From the NCBI GenBank assembly GCA_951394045.1, contig OX595994.1, forward strand, positions 1,860,001-1,924,000: 64,000 nucleotides of DNA, given 5' to 3'. The notes under the pieces are model-generated. The model did not search any database. It worked only from the letters and a program-made list of their open reading frames with translations, and was not told where the DNA came from. This stretch comes from Nitzschia sp. DOCU1. Lineage: Eukaryota; Bacillariophyta; Bacillariophyceae; Bacillariales; Bacillariaceae. Both the position numbers and the translations under genes were made by a program. Positions within the stretch are counted from its first letter, which is position 1, and each line of letters starts with the position of its first letter. Shown piece by piece: positions 44,001 to 54,481 of this stretch.

Positions 44001-45968
44001 GATTTCCAGCAAATCTCGCTCCTCGAAGTCATCCAAGAAGAGATTGCCAAGCTCAATAGCACAATCACAGTAATAGGAGCAGAATCGGGTATTACGAAAG
44101 TCGAGTGTGCCGAAGAGACATCGTTTTCAACGACTATCGACTTCGCATTTTCGGCCTTCGAGTGGGTTGTCGACAACGAAGGTGACGTTCAAGGCCTGGG
44201 CGATGCAATCGCATCTGTCTACAATGAATTGGTGGGAAATTTCTGCGACGAGTACTTCCGAAATTCCATCTCGTTGACGTATGTCACTGGAAGCTTACAG
44301 CGTGTGGCTGTGACAGGGCAGAGGCACAATAGGGACTTGCAGAACACGCAAGGATGTTTCAATTATCATGCAGCATTCAACGTGGCTGGACTTTGCCGTG
44401 GTTGCCAAGCCCTTGGGACCCCGATCCCACTCTTTGGCAACAGCACGGTCAATCGACGCCTTGTCGAGGACAGATCCCCGCATCTATCAAGGTACCCCCG
44501 ACGACTTCAAGAAGAAACCGGGTCGACATGTATTTGCGACAGCAAGTCCATTTCTCAGCGAAGCGCCCCTAGCTTGGGTGCGATTCGGGCTGGATTAGAA
44601 GCGTTGATCCCAGATCCGTTACCATGGTTGCGCAATCCCTCGATTTGTGGCGTGCCAGTTGAGGTCGAGGTTCCTTGTCCTCTAATACCTTCAGGTCCCT
44701 CAACCATCATGACTGCAAAGTTTTACGCTCGGCGCAATGATGACGGGTGTTTGACGGCGACGGACTTACAGCAAATGGCAGCATATTTCTCCGATGCTTT
44801 CAATTCATTGATGCAACAGGAACGCTACCCATGCGAGCCACAGTACCTTCAAGTCTCCAATGTCGTCGTTGACCAGTCCACTCTTGGGGGCTGCCGACGC
44901 CGTCGAGAAATGCTGAGAGGTACCAAAATTGACGAAGAAGAGTCCCAAAGAACTAGCAGCGATGCTAGGCGTCTCCGGCGGGATTTTGATGAAATATCGG
45001 CATCCATGACTGTCACTGCCAACATTTGGGCGACGAATTTAGCTGCAATTCTTGCCGGCGAGAGCCTTACTGTGAGTGCTGCTGCAGCCAGTATAATAAC
45101 AAGAAGCGGGGGAATCTATGAAGTAGAAACCGGAAAAGCTACCCACTCTCCCAGTGCTATGCCATCCGCCTTTCCAAGTGAATTTCCATCGGGCTTTCCA
45201 AGCATGTTCCCATCTGAATTCCCCACCGAAGCACCGACGTCATACACTGGCACGAATGCTCAAGTCGAAGCTTGGTGCGAATCATTCGCTGGTACACCAG
45301 ATGCATGCTGTGAACGCCATCCCAATTGGCTTTCGGAGCCTGCCTGCTATTGGGGTGGCGTCGCCACCGTCTTCAAAGGATCGTGTAATGGTAGGTCTGC
45401 CTGCAACTTTGGAGACCCATCATCACGATCCATCAGCGTGGGTCCCAAATCTTGTAATGGTTCTTGGGCGTGCAACCTACTTGGTGCATTGAAAACCACT
45501 CTCATATCGATCGACGCCGACTCGTGTAATGGACTGCAAGCGTGCGAACGGCTTGCTTGGAGTTCGGGCAAAACGATTGTCATTGGGACGAGCTCCTGCA
45601 CATTCGATAGGGCCTGCTGGTACATTGGAACATCAAAAGCCACGTCTGTTTCTATTGGCGATAACTCTTGTTTAGACGAACACTCATGCGGGGGTGTGGG
45701 TCGGTATTCTGCCGAATCCATACAAATTCTGGATTCGACATGCACAAAACCATATTCGTGCAATATTGTGGGCTATTTCAACGCCATTTCGATTGTGATT
45801 CGCGACTCTGCCTGCACGATTGATTGGGCATGCGACCGTGTGGGTGATGATAATGCCACTTCGGTGGATATTTTGAAAAATGCTTGCACCTCTGCTCCAC
45901 AGATCTGCAGGAATCAAGACGGCGCGGGAGCTGTGCAGTGCAGCGGTAATTCCTGTACTCTTGTTTAG
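40992..45968 (+). CDS. Giant modular extracellular protein with RXL sites and 24-residue Cys repeats
   Basis: 1658 residues, ATG at 40992, no intron needed. A poly-Ala run (GCA repeat, about 41029-41063) lies in a charged N-tail; one hydrophobic anchor (about residues 103-122, MAILLVICVLVLVIV) follows. The bulk (about 200-1370) repeats a module with motifs such as ERYCDPYFR, NCFCPIDS/DCYCPIGS, TCTCN/TCICD and GFCSECGSE/GLCNGC, with many N-glycosylation sequons. RXL-type sites mark module ends: ARRQLQ twice, RRHLG, SRNLQ, NRDLQ, NRRLV, PRRLQ. A PSAFPSEFPSGFPS tract follows at about 1386-1416. The C-terminus has about eight 24-residue units (SCNGxxAC...ISI), fitting a right-handed beta-helix. 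It is probably a surface or cell-wall protein cleaved at RXL sites. The enzyme, if any, is unknown. Confidence 0.85.
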
Positions 45969-46156
45969 ACGATAGTGGAATATTAGCAATCTTCTTGACG
46001 AATGGAATAGACAAGCAGACTCCGCGGAACATGCGTGTAAAGGTGCCCGCTTCAACTAGCCCCCTACTGCTAGAACGAGAGATGATGAATGAGTTAGTGG
46101 TGTACAAACTAGTAGTTAAAAGAGCCGACCCAAGGGTGTATCTCACCGTTGCTTCG

Positions 46157-47044
46157 TTACATGCTAATCACTCGTCGCTGTTGCTTGGTCGTCGCCTTTT
46201 CTTCTGTCGCCTTGTCGCTTCCTGTTCCATCTCCTCCCTGGAGCACAGACTTTAGTAACTGTTCTTCGGGGGATTCTTCTTCCACCACGACAATGGATCG
46301 TTGAGATTCTTCCCATGCTTGTTGCATTTCCTTGATTCGTCGTTCTTCGTCAGTCAAGGTTAAATCACCAATCTTAGCTTGAAGTTGCTGTTGAAGAGTG
46401 GATTGAATGGCTGTTTTTATATCGTTGCTAGTAGTAGGAGATGACTTGAAGAATGACGGTAATCGTTTCCCTCCTGCGTTTTCATCGCTACTGGGCTGCA
46501 GTTCTTGAGCACACTTGGCCGCCAATTCCTCTAGAGTTCCTGGTTGTAACAAATCACGCAAAGCGGCTTGATAAGCATCTCGCTGTTCGGCTGCTACTTG
46601 TAATTCACTTTCCAGTAGCCGCTTTTCCTTGGTGCGCATATACAAATTATGTGCCAAAATGTACGCTAGCAAAACAGCACCCACATTGATCCAGGAATGC
46701 GAATGTCGCCTCAGGGGATCCGTCAAGCGTCGCCACACACTTTTCTGGAGTTTTTGCTCCAAGCGTTCGGCGGCTCGTTCTCTGACAATATCCAATTCTT
46801 TTTGCAATTGTGCCATTTGCAACAAAGGATCATTCTTGGCGGCTTTCAAAAATTCTTGCTTGGCCTTGGCGGGAGACGGAGGCAATGGTGGCTTGTTTTG
46901 ACTACTAGAAAGTAAGGGACCCCGAGAAGAGGAATACCACTGGGGGCGAGTGACAAGCCCCAATCGGCAAATTGGATCCACTACTGTCTGTTTTCGTGCC
47001 ATTAACAGCTGGGTGGTGGCAGATGAACGGCATAGGAATTTCAT
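46157..47044 (-). CDS. Putative mitochondrial single-pass coiled-coil protein
   Basis: 295 residues, ATG at 47044. The N-terminus (MKFLCRSSATTQLLMARKQ...RPQWYSSSRG) is basic, Ser/Arg-rich and free of acidic residues until about 23, consistent with a mitochondrial presequence. Residues 60-108 form a helical, charged coiled-coil segment. A single hydrophobic stretch (about 117-135, INVGAVLLAYILAHNLYM) follows, then another long coiled coil (about 138-180). The C-terminal half is Gln/Glu-rich (QSTLQQQLQAK, DEERRIKEMQQAWEE) and probably extended. I do not recognise a family; an inner-membrane structural or tethering role is a guess. It is divergent from the downstream PC-esterase-like gene. Confidence 0.7.
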   Translation of the reverse strand: MKFLCRSSATTQLLMARKQTVVDPICRLGLVTRPQWYSSSRGPLLSSSQNKPPLPPSPAKAKQEFLKAAKNDPLLQMAQLQKELDIVRERAAERLEQKLQKSVWRRLTDPLRRHSHSWINVGAVLLAYILAHNLYMRTKEKRLLESELQVAAEQRDAYQAALRDLLQPGTLEELAAKCAQELQPSSDENAGGKRLPSFFKSSPTTSNDIKTAIQSTLQQQLQAKIGDLTLTDEERRIKEMQQAWEESQRSIVVVEEESPEEQLLKSVLQGGDGTGSDKATEEKATTKQQRRVISM

Positions 47045-47565
47045 GTTGTCGAGTTCTTGCGGCGATCAATTACCGTCACGGAGGGTTAACAAGCTAGCTA
47101 GATAGTCTCAAACCGCCTATTGCGCTTTGAAGAATAGTGGTAGTGGGTTGACAATAAGAGTTTGCAGGAGAGAAAAAGGCGGCAATCACAAACTTTCTTT
47201 TGTGGCCACTCATCATGGCCGATGCAGGCAGTGTGTGCTGTGATGTGATGGAGAGGAAAGAAACGCGATGTGGACGCAGATGTAGGTATCTACATACATA
47301 GGTATGTAGCACAGATATCAGTTTGTCTGCGCGCGAGCAACTCCCGCCATATTTGAATGACGTGAATGAATTTTCGACAGCTGACCAAACTTCCACAAAG
47401 CGACGGCCTCCGTCAGCGCAACTACCGGTATGCCTAGCCTGTTTGGGGTTCCGTAGACCAATGCTGCCTTTTTCTTCCGACGCCCTATGGGACAAAGCTA
47501 ATAGCGCGTATTGACTCTAATTAGTGCCGCTGTTACTCTACACGCAAAAAAGGGATGAAAAATGA
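47045..47565. promoter_or_regulatory. Divergent promoter with TACATAC/GTATGTA dyad
   Basis: 521 bases between divergent start codons. It contains a 7-bp dyad TACATAC (47291-47297), ATAG, GTATGTA (47302-47308), with a related GTAGGTATCTAC just before it. The same half-sites form a perfect palindrome at 51076-51087 upstream of the alpha-galactosidase gene. Confidence 0.4.
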
Positions 47566-48956
47566 ATGAATCATCGAATCATGGTGCTGCTGCAACAACA
47601 ATCACCACCACGGAGCCAAAAAAATTTGGTATTGGTAGCACGTCGCATTGCAGGTCTTGGCCTGATTGCACTTGTGGTCGTCATTAGAAATGTGGAAATC
47701 GTCAAGGAGTGGAACAAATGGTATGGGAATTCGTTCGGGGGGGAAACGAGGAAAAGGACAGGATCTCTCCTCAAGCCAGCAGCATCACCACCAATAAGAA
47801 GTGATCATGAAAAAAGTGAAGACGCGGCGAGTGGTATCCAAGGCCGATTTGATAAAGACCTTCTTCTTCGGCAGGAAAAGAATCTTCAGCTTGCGGATGT
47901 CCATGGCCGCTTCCCCCAGTGTTTTCTGGACGTCGAAAACCGCGATGGTTTTGCAACGACCTTTCTGGGACGAGTGAGTACCAAGTATGTGCGAACCAAT
48001 CGGACCCCTCCCTACGACCACGTGTCATGTTTCATCATGAAAGCGCGCTACAATTGTGCCTATCCAGCACCAGGCGACAAGGACAACAGTCAACAACCAC
48101 GGGCCCATAACTATAAGTTTCTGTTCAGGGACAAGACTTTGCTTACAAGAAGCAGCTGGTGTGATCTGGACGATCTTGTTTATTGGATTGGTGGTCCCGT
48201 CGGGCTCGGCCGAATTTGCAAAGGGAAACCAATAAGCAGGAGGACGAACCATATCGAGTCTATATCCAAGGAGACTCACGACTTCGGCAAGTCTTCGAGT
48301 CTCTAGTATGTCGGTTCACTGATCAAATCACAGACCTTGTCCTGTCCAAGGGCGGCATGGCAGTGGACAAAGTCGCCGCACCGGTGTTTGTACAATTCTC
48401 ATCCTCCTCAACGGGAACGGAAAAGTCACAGTTTAACAACTCTTACAACCTCAAGGGTCTAGAAAAGATTCGAGAGCTGGGGTGCCATGGTGGAAAATCA
48501 AAGGACATGCCACCCTTCTATCGACCAAATACGACCATTCCTGCCTCCTGGGACGACTGCACGGATAGTCTCGCGTCGGTAGAGTTTGGACATTCGATTC
48601 GTTTCTTTTATGCATTCCGCCCACACAAATATAACGATGCCGCGATCCAAGCAGGATATCGTCAAATTGGGCTGACATCGTCAGGTGAACAAGGGAAAAA
48701 TGAAACGGTGGACGTGGTTGTGGTGAACCATGAAGAGATGAAATCTGTCAGATTCCTCAATGAGAAGAGTAGGAGGCTCAGTTGGGATGACTTGGTGCAG
48801 GCAATGTATGATATTCAATCGAAACATCTTGGACGGTACTTTGGGGCCGACAATCCATGGATTTGGAATCCACCCGACATAGTTCATCCTTGTATGCCTG
48901 GCATTCCAGATGATGAAGCCAACTTGCTTCTTTTGGGTCTACTCGGAGGCGTGTGA
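47566..48956 (+). pseudogene. PC-esterase (TBL/Cas1-like SGNH) gene with a frameshift
   Basis: The first frame (47566-48306) gives an N-terminal hydrophobic anchor (about residues 24-41) and FLFRDKTLLTRSSWCDLDDL. The second frame (open from 48183 to 48956) gives YRVYIQGDSRLRQVFESLVC. This contains the catalytic GDS block of PC-esterases (PMR5/Cas1p SGNH family, which acylate or deacylate cell-surface glycans). It then carries DIVHPCMPGIPDDEANLLL with the matching DxxH motif. The two halves need one change of frame at about 48195-48243. A 44-nt GT...AG joint (48199-48242) would work arithmetically but is too short and has a weak donor, so a frameshift (mutation or sequence error) is more likely. 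Both catalytic motifs are intact. Tentatively a broken gene. Confidence 0.6.
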
Positions 48957-49519
48957 TGATGACACTTCACGATCAGTTAGCTGAAAATTACTCGTTTTGG
49001 GCTAGTAGGAGGAGGTTCCAAGAAGTGGACCGAATGGAACGCCGGAACCGAGCGAAAAGCTACTACAAAGTGCTCTGGGAACAAGGATCAACGTACCCAG
49101 TAAGAATCTACTAGCATGACTGGCGAGGTAAATGAGTAGAAGATTTACTGAGCATATCGCGGGTTTCGAAGCAAGGCGTCTTGATAAACTGGTTTGTAGG
49201 TATGCGGTAGATACTGGAACTCGGAGTCTGCCACGGCCGCACTGATTGTTATTTGCAATTTGCCTTTGGCATCTTCGTCGTCAGGACGATCACCCATCTC
49301 TCTATCATCCATGACGAGGCAAAGTTCGTGCGCACGATGATGATGAGACCCGCGATCGACGCGTGAAAGAATTACGTGGACGTAGTTCATTATAGCTCTT
49401 TGTTGTAGCGAAGAACGATCAGGGGGGATGAAGAACAATGCAAATAGTAGTTCCGGGATTCTAGTATAATCCGTAGTACCTGGTAGCACCATGTTGTTCT
49501 ATTCTTTGTAGTCTTTCTA
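48957..49519. other. Convergent spacer with possible small gene
   Basis: This lies between the PC-esterase-like gene and the alpha-galactosidase stop. On the minus strand a 115-codon frame with a proper ATG (49492 to 49145) starts MVLPGTTDYTRIPELLFALF. Its first 23 codons keep their frame, apart from one-codon length variation, in the inverted duplicate near 53790-53860. It may be a small gene or only the alpha-galactosidase 3' UTR. Confidence 0.3.
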
Positions 49520-50998
49520 CTAGAGCGTTGAACGACTAGTAGTACTTGGCACTCGAACCACTTTGAACATGGCTACGCTACTCTCATCCACCAGCGCAGA
49601 AAAGTCATTGTGAAAGACACCTAGATCTTGTCGCAAGATCAAATCCCGGACGGTAAAGGAATACCAGCCGTCATCGCCGTCAGGGTGGGGCGGCGGTAAG
49701 TGTCGATTTGGATCAAAGGTAATTCTTTGTTTCCAAAAGATGGTATTGATATTTTCCAACAAGACGGCCCAAGAATCGGATGTGCCGGGCAAGGGAGACT
49801 CATCTTTCTGTTGCCAGTTTGACGGCATTAATTCTCGAATCCATACTCGTGTCGTTCCATTGGTTTCCGCCACCCATCCCTGTCGTCCCAAGGCATCTTG
49901 ATTGACCGCAATAATATCCTCATTGAGTAGAATAGCCTTGCTTTCTTTGGATATCGTTCGCAAATCTGTAGATATCATGAGTGGCGCCGCCAGTATAGCC
50001 CAAATGGCAAATTGCGCTTGTTGTTCCGACAAGCTCAAACCAGGATTTCCCACCATGAGCATGTCGGGATCATTCCAACCACCCCTTCCGGCGGCTCGCA
50101 CCAATACATCGTCGGGGCTAGTGCGTGCATAAAAGTTGACAATGGTAGAAATGGATGCCCAGCTGTCAAAGACGTCTTGATAATTGCGCCAGGTATTGCA
50201 AGTTTGTTTGATTCCAAAATTCAAATAGTCGGGATCTTCCCAATGATGGAATTGTTCATAATAATCGTTCGGCCAACTGCAAGAATACAGAATCGCCCGA
50301 CCTGTTTGATTGAGGGCTTTTCCAAACGCTGGATAAGTCACATTGAAATTGGATTCATTGGCATGACAAGCATCGACTTTGATCGAATCAATTTCAAAAT
50401 CATGCGCCAAGGTTTGTGCATCCAACTCGAAGTGTCCCTCAAAGCCAGGATATCCGACACATGTTTGCGTGCCAATATCGCCATACAAGCCCAATTTCAA
50501 GTCCCACGAGTGTAGAGTTCGTGATAAATTTAACAATCCATGTGGAAATCTCGTCCAGTCTTCCACTAATTTGCCCGTGACGTTGGAGCGTTCGGGGGCA
50601 CTCCAACAATCATCAATATTCACATAAACATAACCGGCCGCTTGAAAGCCGTGCTCCAACAAGAGTCGACCTTGCTGTATGTAGAATGTTTCCGAAATGC
50701 AAGTGTCCGGGAATCGAGTGCAATTGACTTGACATCCAAATCGTTCCCAGGACATCCAACCCATGGGTGGCGTCAAGGCGAGGCCATTATCGAGGGAATG
50801 AACAACGATGCGGTCAGGAAAAGCTACTAGTAACGCCAGCAGGAGGAGATACGTAATAATACATGACATTGCAACTGTTTGGTAGGGACCATCATCCCAT
50901 AGTCGATGACATAGATGTCGATGGGATGTGGAGTTGTCATCGTGTCGCTTTTTGGATCTTTTGGAGAATATGTGTTCTTCGGCCAGCAGGGACGTCAT
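49520..50998 (-). CDS. GH27 alpha-galactosidase
   Basis: 492 residues from ATG 50998; Met44 at 50869 begins an obvious signal peptide (MSCIITYLLLLALLVAF), so translation may start there (449 residues). The mature enzyme opens with LDNGLALTPPMGWMSWERFGC, the GH27 signature. Further landmarks are YVNIDDCWS, LGLYGDIGTQTC, DSIKVDACH (catalytic nucleophile Asp in the KxDxC context) and GRGGWNDPDMLMVG (acid/base Asp in the WNDPDM context). All are intact, so it should hydrolyse terminal alpha-linked galactose (or N-acetylgalactosamine) in the secretory or vacuolar pathway. The C-terminal beta-sandwich is present. A truncated inverted copy of the 3' part lies at 53284-53745. Confidence 0.93.
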   Translation of the reverse strand: MTSLLAEEHIFSKRSKKRHDDNSTSHRHLCHRLWDDGPYQTVAMSCIITYLLLLALLVAFPDRIVVHSLDNGLALTPPMGWMSWERFGCQVNCTRFPDTCISETFYIQQGRLLLEHGFQAAGYVYVNIDDCWSAPERSNVTGKLVEDWTRFPHGLLNLSRTLHSWDLKLGLYGDIGTQTCVGYPGFEGHFELDAQTLAHDFEIDSIKVDACHANESNFNVTYPAFGKALNQTGRAILYSCSWPNDYYEQFHHWEDPDYLNFGIKQTCNTWRNYQDVFDSWASISTIVNFYARTSPDDVLVRAAGRGGWNDPDMLMVGNPGLSLSEQQAQFAIWAILAAPLMISTDLRTISKESKAILLNEDIIAVNQDALGRQGWVAETNGTTRVWIRELMPSNWQQKDESPLPGTSDSWAVLLENINTIFWKQRITFDPNRHLPPPHPDGDDGWYSFTVRDLILRQDLGVFHNDFSALVDESSVAMFKVVRVPSTTSRSTL

Positions 50999-51730
50999 GT
51001 GGTTGGTGGCCGGCAGGCTCCCTCGGAGGCGTCAGGATGATGTCATCATCAAATAATAGGTATTATGTACTCTAGGTATGTACATACATATGCTGCGAGC
51101 ATGGTCTTTCGCGGATCGCATCCTCGAAAAGCGACAGCCACTCCCTCTAGTAGCTCTACTAGTGAGAGACTATTCTACGACTTGGTGTGGTGCTACGATA
51201 CTCATGCATTGAGAGAAGGATCCTACTCTTGTAGTAGTGGTGCAGCAGCGAGAATGATGCCATGTGCCACAAAGGAAAGAGTCCACGAGCGATGATCCAG
51301 AACATGAGGATTTCGCGCCACAACGGATCCAAAAGATCGTGTCTACGATCGACGAGCAAGTCAATTTATCTCATATTACGGCACATCGTGAGCTACCGTC
51401 GATAGCGGATGAGAACAATCTCTCTTTTGACTCTCATAACTTCGATGACATCAGTCTGCGATTGCAGGCTTTACAAAGTGTACTCTTTAAGGAGCACGGG
51501 ACGATGACCATTTATTCTGAGTTTGGCAGTACTTTTTATTTGTATCTAACTAGCTTAAATAGTTCATTCAATCTGCAACAAGCTCACATGTCCTCCTACA
51601 CTCTCCTGGTATCAGCCCGCCGTACGACTAATCGCCTACTTGGTGAAGAAGGTACAACATGACTAGGAGGGCGTGACTCGAGCATTAGTACTACACTCTA
51701 GACGCGTCATATAGGAATGGAAATAAGTCT
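50999..51730. promoter_or_regulatory. Upstream region of alpha-galactosidase
   Basis: 730 bases between the alpha-galactosidase start and the UBAC2-like stop, both on the minus strand. A perfect 12-bp palindrome GTATGTACATAC is at 51076-51087. A 132-codon frame at 51264-51662 (+) starts at GTG and has no recognisable content, so it is not called. Confidence 0.4.
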
Positions 51731-52636
51731 TTATCCCATTAATAGTCGATCGGCCGCACGTTCCACATTATTATTGGTTTGTTGCAAGGCTTGTCGGACT
51801 TGATCTTCCGGAAAACCCATGGCCGTCAATTGTTCAATCGCTTCTGGCGAGGGCGGTTGGGGTGGAGATGGTGCTCGAGCAACAGGTTGCTGCTGCTGTT
51901 GTTGTTGTTGTCTTCGACCCCGTGGAACGTCCATATAGGGTGCATGTTGTTGTTGCTGCATGGCTGCTACTACCAATGGCACGTAAACTTTGGGAGGCGG
52001 ATCCAAAAACAAGAGTCCCCCGAAAGATTCCCATGGCAATCCATTGACTAGGATGTCTGGCAATGTCAGTGGAAGATAGTGTGGCACTACTCCAAAATAC
52101 AAGGCTGCCACAAGAAACCCCTCCACACCCGGAAGAATTGACGCCATGCCTTGGGACGCCAATAAATAGACTGCCCAGATAAATTGCAGGGCTTTTTCAC
52201 TCAGTGCCATGCCTAGCACAGACACAAATCGAGGATAGAGACGAGGAACAAATCTGATATACCAATACAATATGGCACCCATCCATGGATACGGACCCGA
52301 CGCCAAGTGGACATCGTCATCTCCCAGGGCCAGCAAGTTCCGCCAGGTCCACTCGAAAAGTGCCGCGCCTCCAGTAATCCAAAGCAACCACACAATCAAT
52401 TGTCGACTGGACAATTCTCTCTCTAGATACTTTAACTGCTGTGCCAAGAACAGCAAGCCCATGACTAATTCACCCGTCGAATCGAACCAAAACAAGGAGG
52501 ATTTGTTTTTGGACGAAAGAGCCACGTGGCCGACGACCCATACAATACAACATAACTTCGTGATCGGTGCTCCTTCAAACAATGGCTGTTGATGTGTTGA
52601 GGGCGGGATAGCCGTAGTAGCGGTAGCGGGGGGCAT
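51731..52636 (-). CDS. UBAC2-like rhomboid pseudoprotease with UBA domain
   Basis: 301 residues, ATG at 52636. Residues 25-200 contain several hydrophobic segments in a rhomboid-like arrangement (FDSTGELVMGLLFLAQQ, WRNLLAL, LPLTLPDILVNGLPWESFGG) without a catalytic GxSG/H pair. A low-complexity Gln-rich linker (about 225-255) precedes a C-terminal UBA domain (about 263-300: EAIEQLTAMGFPEDQVRQAL...VERAADRLL). This order, an inactive rhomboid followed by UBA, is that of UBAC2, an ER membrane protein of the degradation machinery that binds ubiquitin chains. The ER-associated role is by family analogy. A CAG/CAA run encodes the polyglutamine linker. Confidence 0.82.
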   Translation of the reverse strand: MPPATATTAIPPSTHQQPLFEGAPITKLCCIVWVVGHVALSSKNKSSLFWFDSTGELVMGLLFLAQQLKYLERELSSRQLIVWLLWITGGAALFEWTWRNLLALGDDDVHLASGPYPWMGAILYWYIRFVPRLYPRFVSVLGMALSEKALQFIWAVYLLASQGMASILPGVEGFLVAALYFGVVPHYLPLTLPDILVNGLPWESFGGLLFLDPPPKVYVPLVVAAMQQQQHAPYMDVPRGRRQQQQQQQQPVARAPSPPQPPSPEAIEQLTAMGFPEDQVRQALQQTNNNVERAADRLLMG

Positions 52637-53283
52637 GATGATGAGTCAAGTCTCAAGTAGTAGTGGATAGCTTGATATGCGATAGTACTGTGCAAACACA
52701 AGACGAACTGTCTGCATCGCCCATGTCTCTCGCGCTTGTCTGTTTCTCTCTTCCGAACTCGCCGTCGCATGGGCATTCGGATAAGTCATATTTTTTTCGA
52801 CTATGATCATACTACGGCGAGCGTCCGTCCGCCACACCGTGGCCATTTTAGGCCCACCGCTATCTTCCGGACAGGCTGTTTTGGACGCGTATTTTCTCTG
52901 CGATTGTTGGGCACTGCTTTAAACGCTTACCGTTAGCTTCTAGAATTGCCCTTTCTTCAGAGGCGTTATTTCTGTTGTGATTGTGGGGCACTTGCCACGG
53001 CACGTACGTCTCCCAGTCTACCCGAAATCGATTCGTAGCGACTAACTAATAATAGCAACCTCTTTCAGATCACAAAGAAAGCAACCACTCGGCCTCTTGT
53101 TACTGTTGGTCGTCACCGAGACGCCGAATCGTCGGACGACAGGCTAGTAGCAGCTAGTAGTACCAATTGACCACGAAACCCGGTGGGAGCTTCTTGTACT
53201 CTAGCAGCTTCTTGATCGTCAACTAGTACAGCCTCCTATTTCTCCGGCCATTGCTACTAGTAGTAGCGCCAATGATGGATATT
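52637..53283. other. Upstream region of the UBAC2-like gene
   Basis: About 650 bases before the galactosidase fragment. They presumably hold the UBAC2-like promoter. Short GTAGTAG/CTAGTAG runs occur near 53150-53270. No gene is seen. Confidence 0.4.
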
Positions 53284-53745
53284 TCGAGTTGGATGCACAA
53301 ACCTTGGCGCATGATTTTGAAATTGAAATCCAAAGAAAGCAAGGCTATTCTACTCAATGAGGATATTATTGTCGTCAATCAAGATGCCTTGGGACGACAG
53401 GGATGGGTGGCGGAAACCAATGGAACAACACGAGTATGGGTTCGAGAATTAATGCCGTCAAACTGGCAAAAGGAAGATGATTCTCCCTTGCCCAACACAT
53501 CCGATTCTTGGGCCGTCTTGTTGGAAAATGTCAATACCATCTTTTGGAAAAGAAGGATTACCTTTGATCCAAATACACTTGCCGCCACACCCTAACGGTA
53601 ATGGCGGCTGGCATTCCTTTACCGTCCGGGATTTGATCTTGCGACAAGATCTAGATGTCTTTCGCAATGACTTTTCTGCGCTGGTGGATGAGAGTAGCGT
53701 AGCCATGTTCAAAGTGGTGGTTCAAGTGCCAAGTACTACTTTCTA
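53284..53745 (+). pseudogene. Truncated inverted copy of the alpha-galactosidase gene
   Basis: The sequence corresponds to the minus-strand gene at 49520-50998 but is on the plus strand. A 43-base piece matching FELDAQTLAHDFEI (source about 50388-50431) is joined directly to the part encoding SKESKAILLNEDII and onward. About 430 bases are missing between them, including the WNDPDM acid/base region. The catalytic KxDxC block lies in or next to the deleted part. The C-terminal part is then well conserved (ALGRQGWVAETNGTTRVW) but broken by a frameshift near 53590, after FDPN, before SFTVRDLILRQDL resumes in another frame. Similarity continues past the stop into the 3' flank to about 53950. Non-functional. 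Confidence 0.88.
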
Positions 53746-54481
53746 GTCGTTCAAAGATCTAAAAACACTACTAGTAAGAATTGAACAACATGCTACCAGG
53801 TACTACGAATGACTCTAGAATCCCGGAACTACTATTTGCATTGTTCTTCATCCCCCCATGATCGTTCATAGCTGCAGCAAAGAGCTTACTTGCACGTAAT
53901 TCTTTCACGCATCGATCGCGAGTCTCATCATCATGCCCTTCGCATCGCATACACCATAGAAAAGTGAGATGCGCGTGAAAGGCACGTGCAGTAGTAAAAC
54001 TTCGTTCAATTCCTGCATAGTAGCGCACGCAGCAACGACATGACAGCAACAGAGGAATCGAACACATTGTGCATGATCAACTACTCGGTTTGATGGTATC
54101 AGCACGACCGAGCATATCTTGGATGTTGCATTAGTAAAAGTCGCCTCAGTTCCTCCAGCACTGATTTTACTACTACGAGGCATATCAGCATCAACCTTGA
54201 TGAGACAACAACAAGAACACTAAAACCACCAAACAAGCACCAACCAAGGCGTAAACTATTTTCGGGTGTTCTCAATCATTCATCTTGCATGACCGACTCC
54301 CCGGTCTGGTATTCACGATCGATGACAAAGTGTATGCATCTTGTACGGTCCAAGATCAATCATATCTTGTATGAGCACCCGGCATCGCCATGGCCCTCTG
54401 GTGGTGGCGTACACGAAATGGATCTCACAAAATCCAAGTCAAGATTTCTTACCCACCGCTGTCTAACCAAGCAACATCAAC
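53746..54481. other. 3' flank of duplicated galactosidase and promoter of next gene
   Basis: The first 200 bases still resemble 49320-49510 in reverse orientation. The rest, to 54481, shows no gene and should contain the promoter of the following CDS. Confidence 0.5.

Noticed and set aside
48199..48242. 44-nt intron that would repair the PC-esterase frame
   Set aside because: Shorter than the other introns here (75-182 nt), donor GTCGGG is poor; a frameshift is the simpler explanation.
51264..51662. 132-codon frame upstream of the UBAC2-like gene
   Set aside because: Starts at GTG with no early in-frame ATG and no recognised domain.
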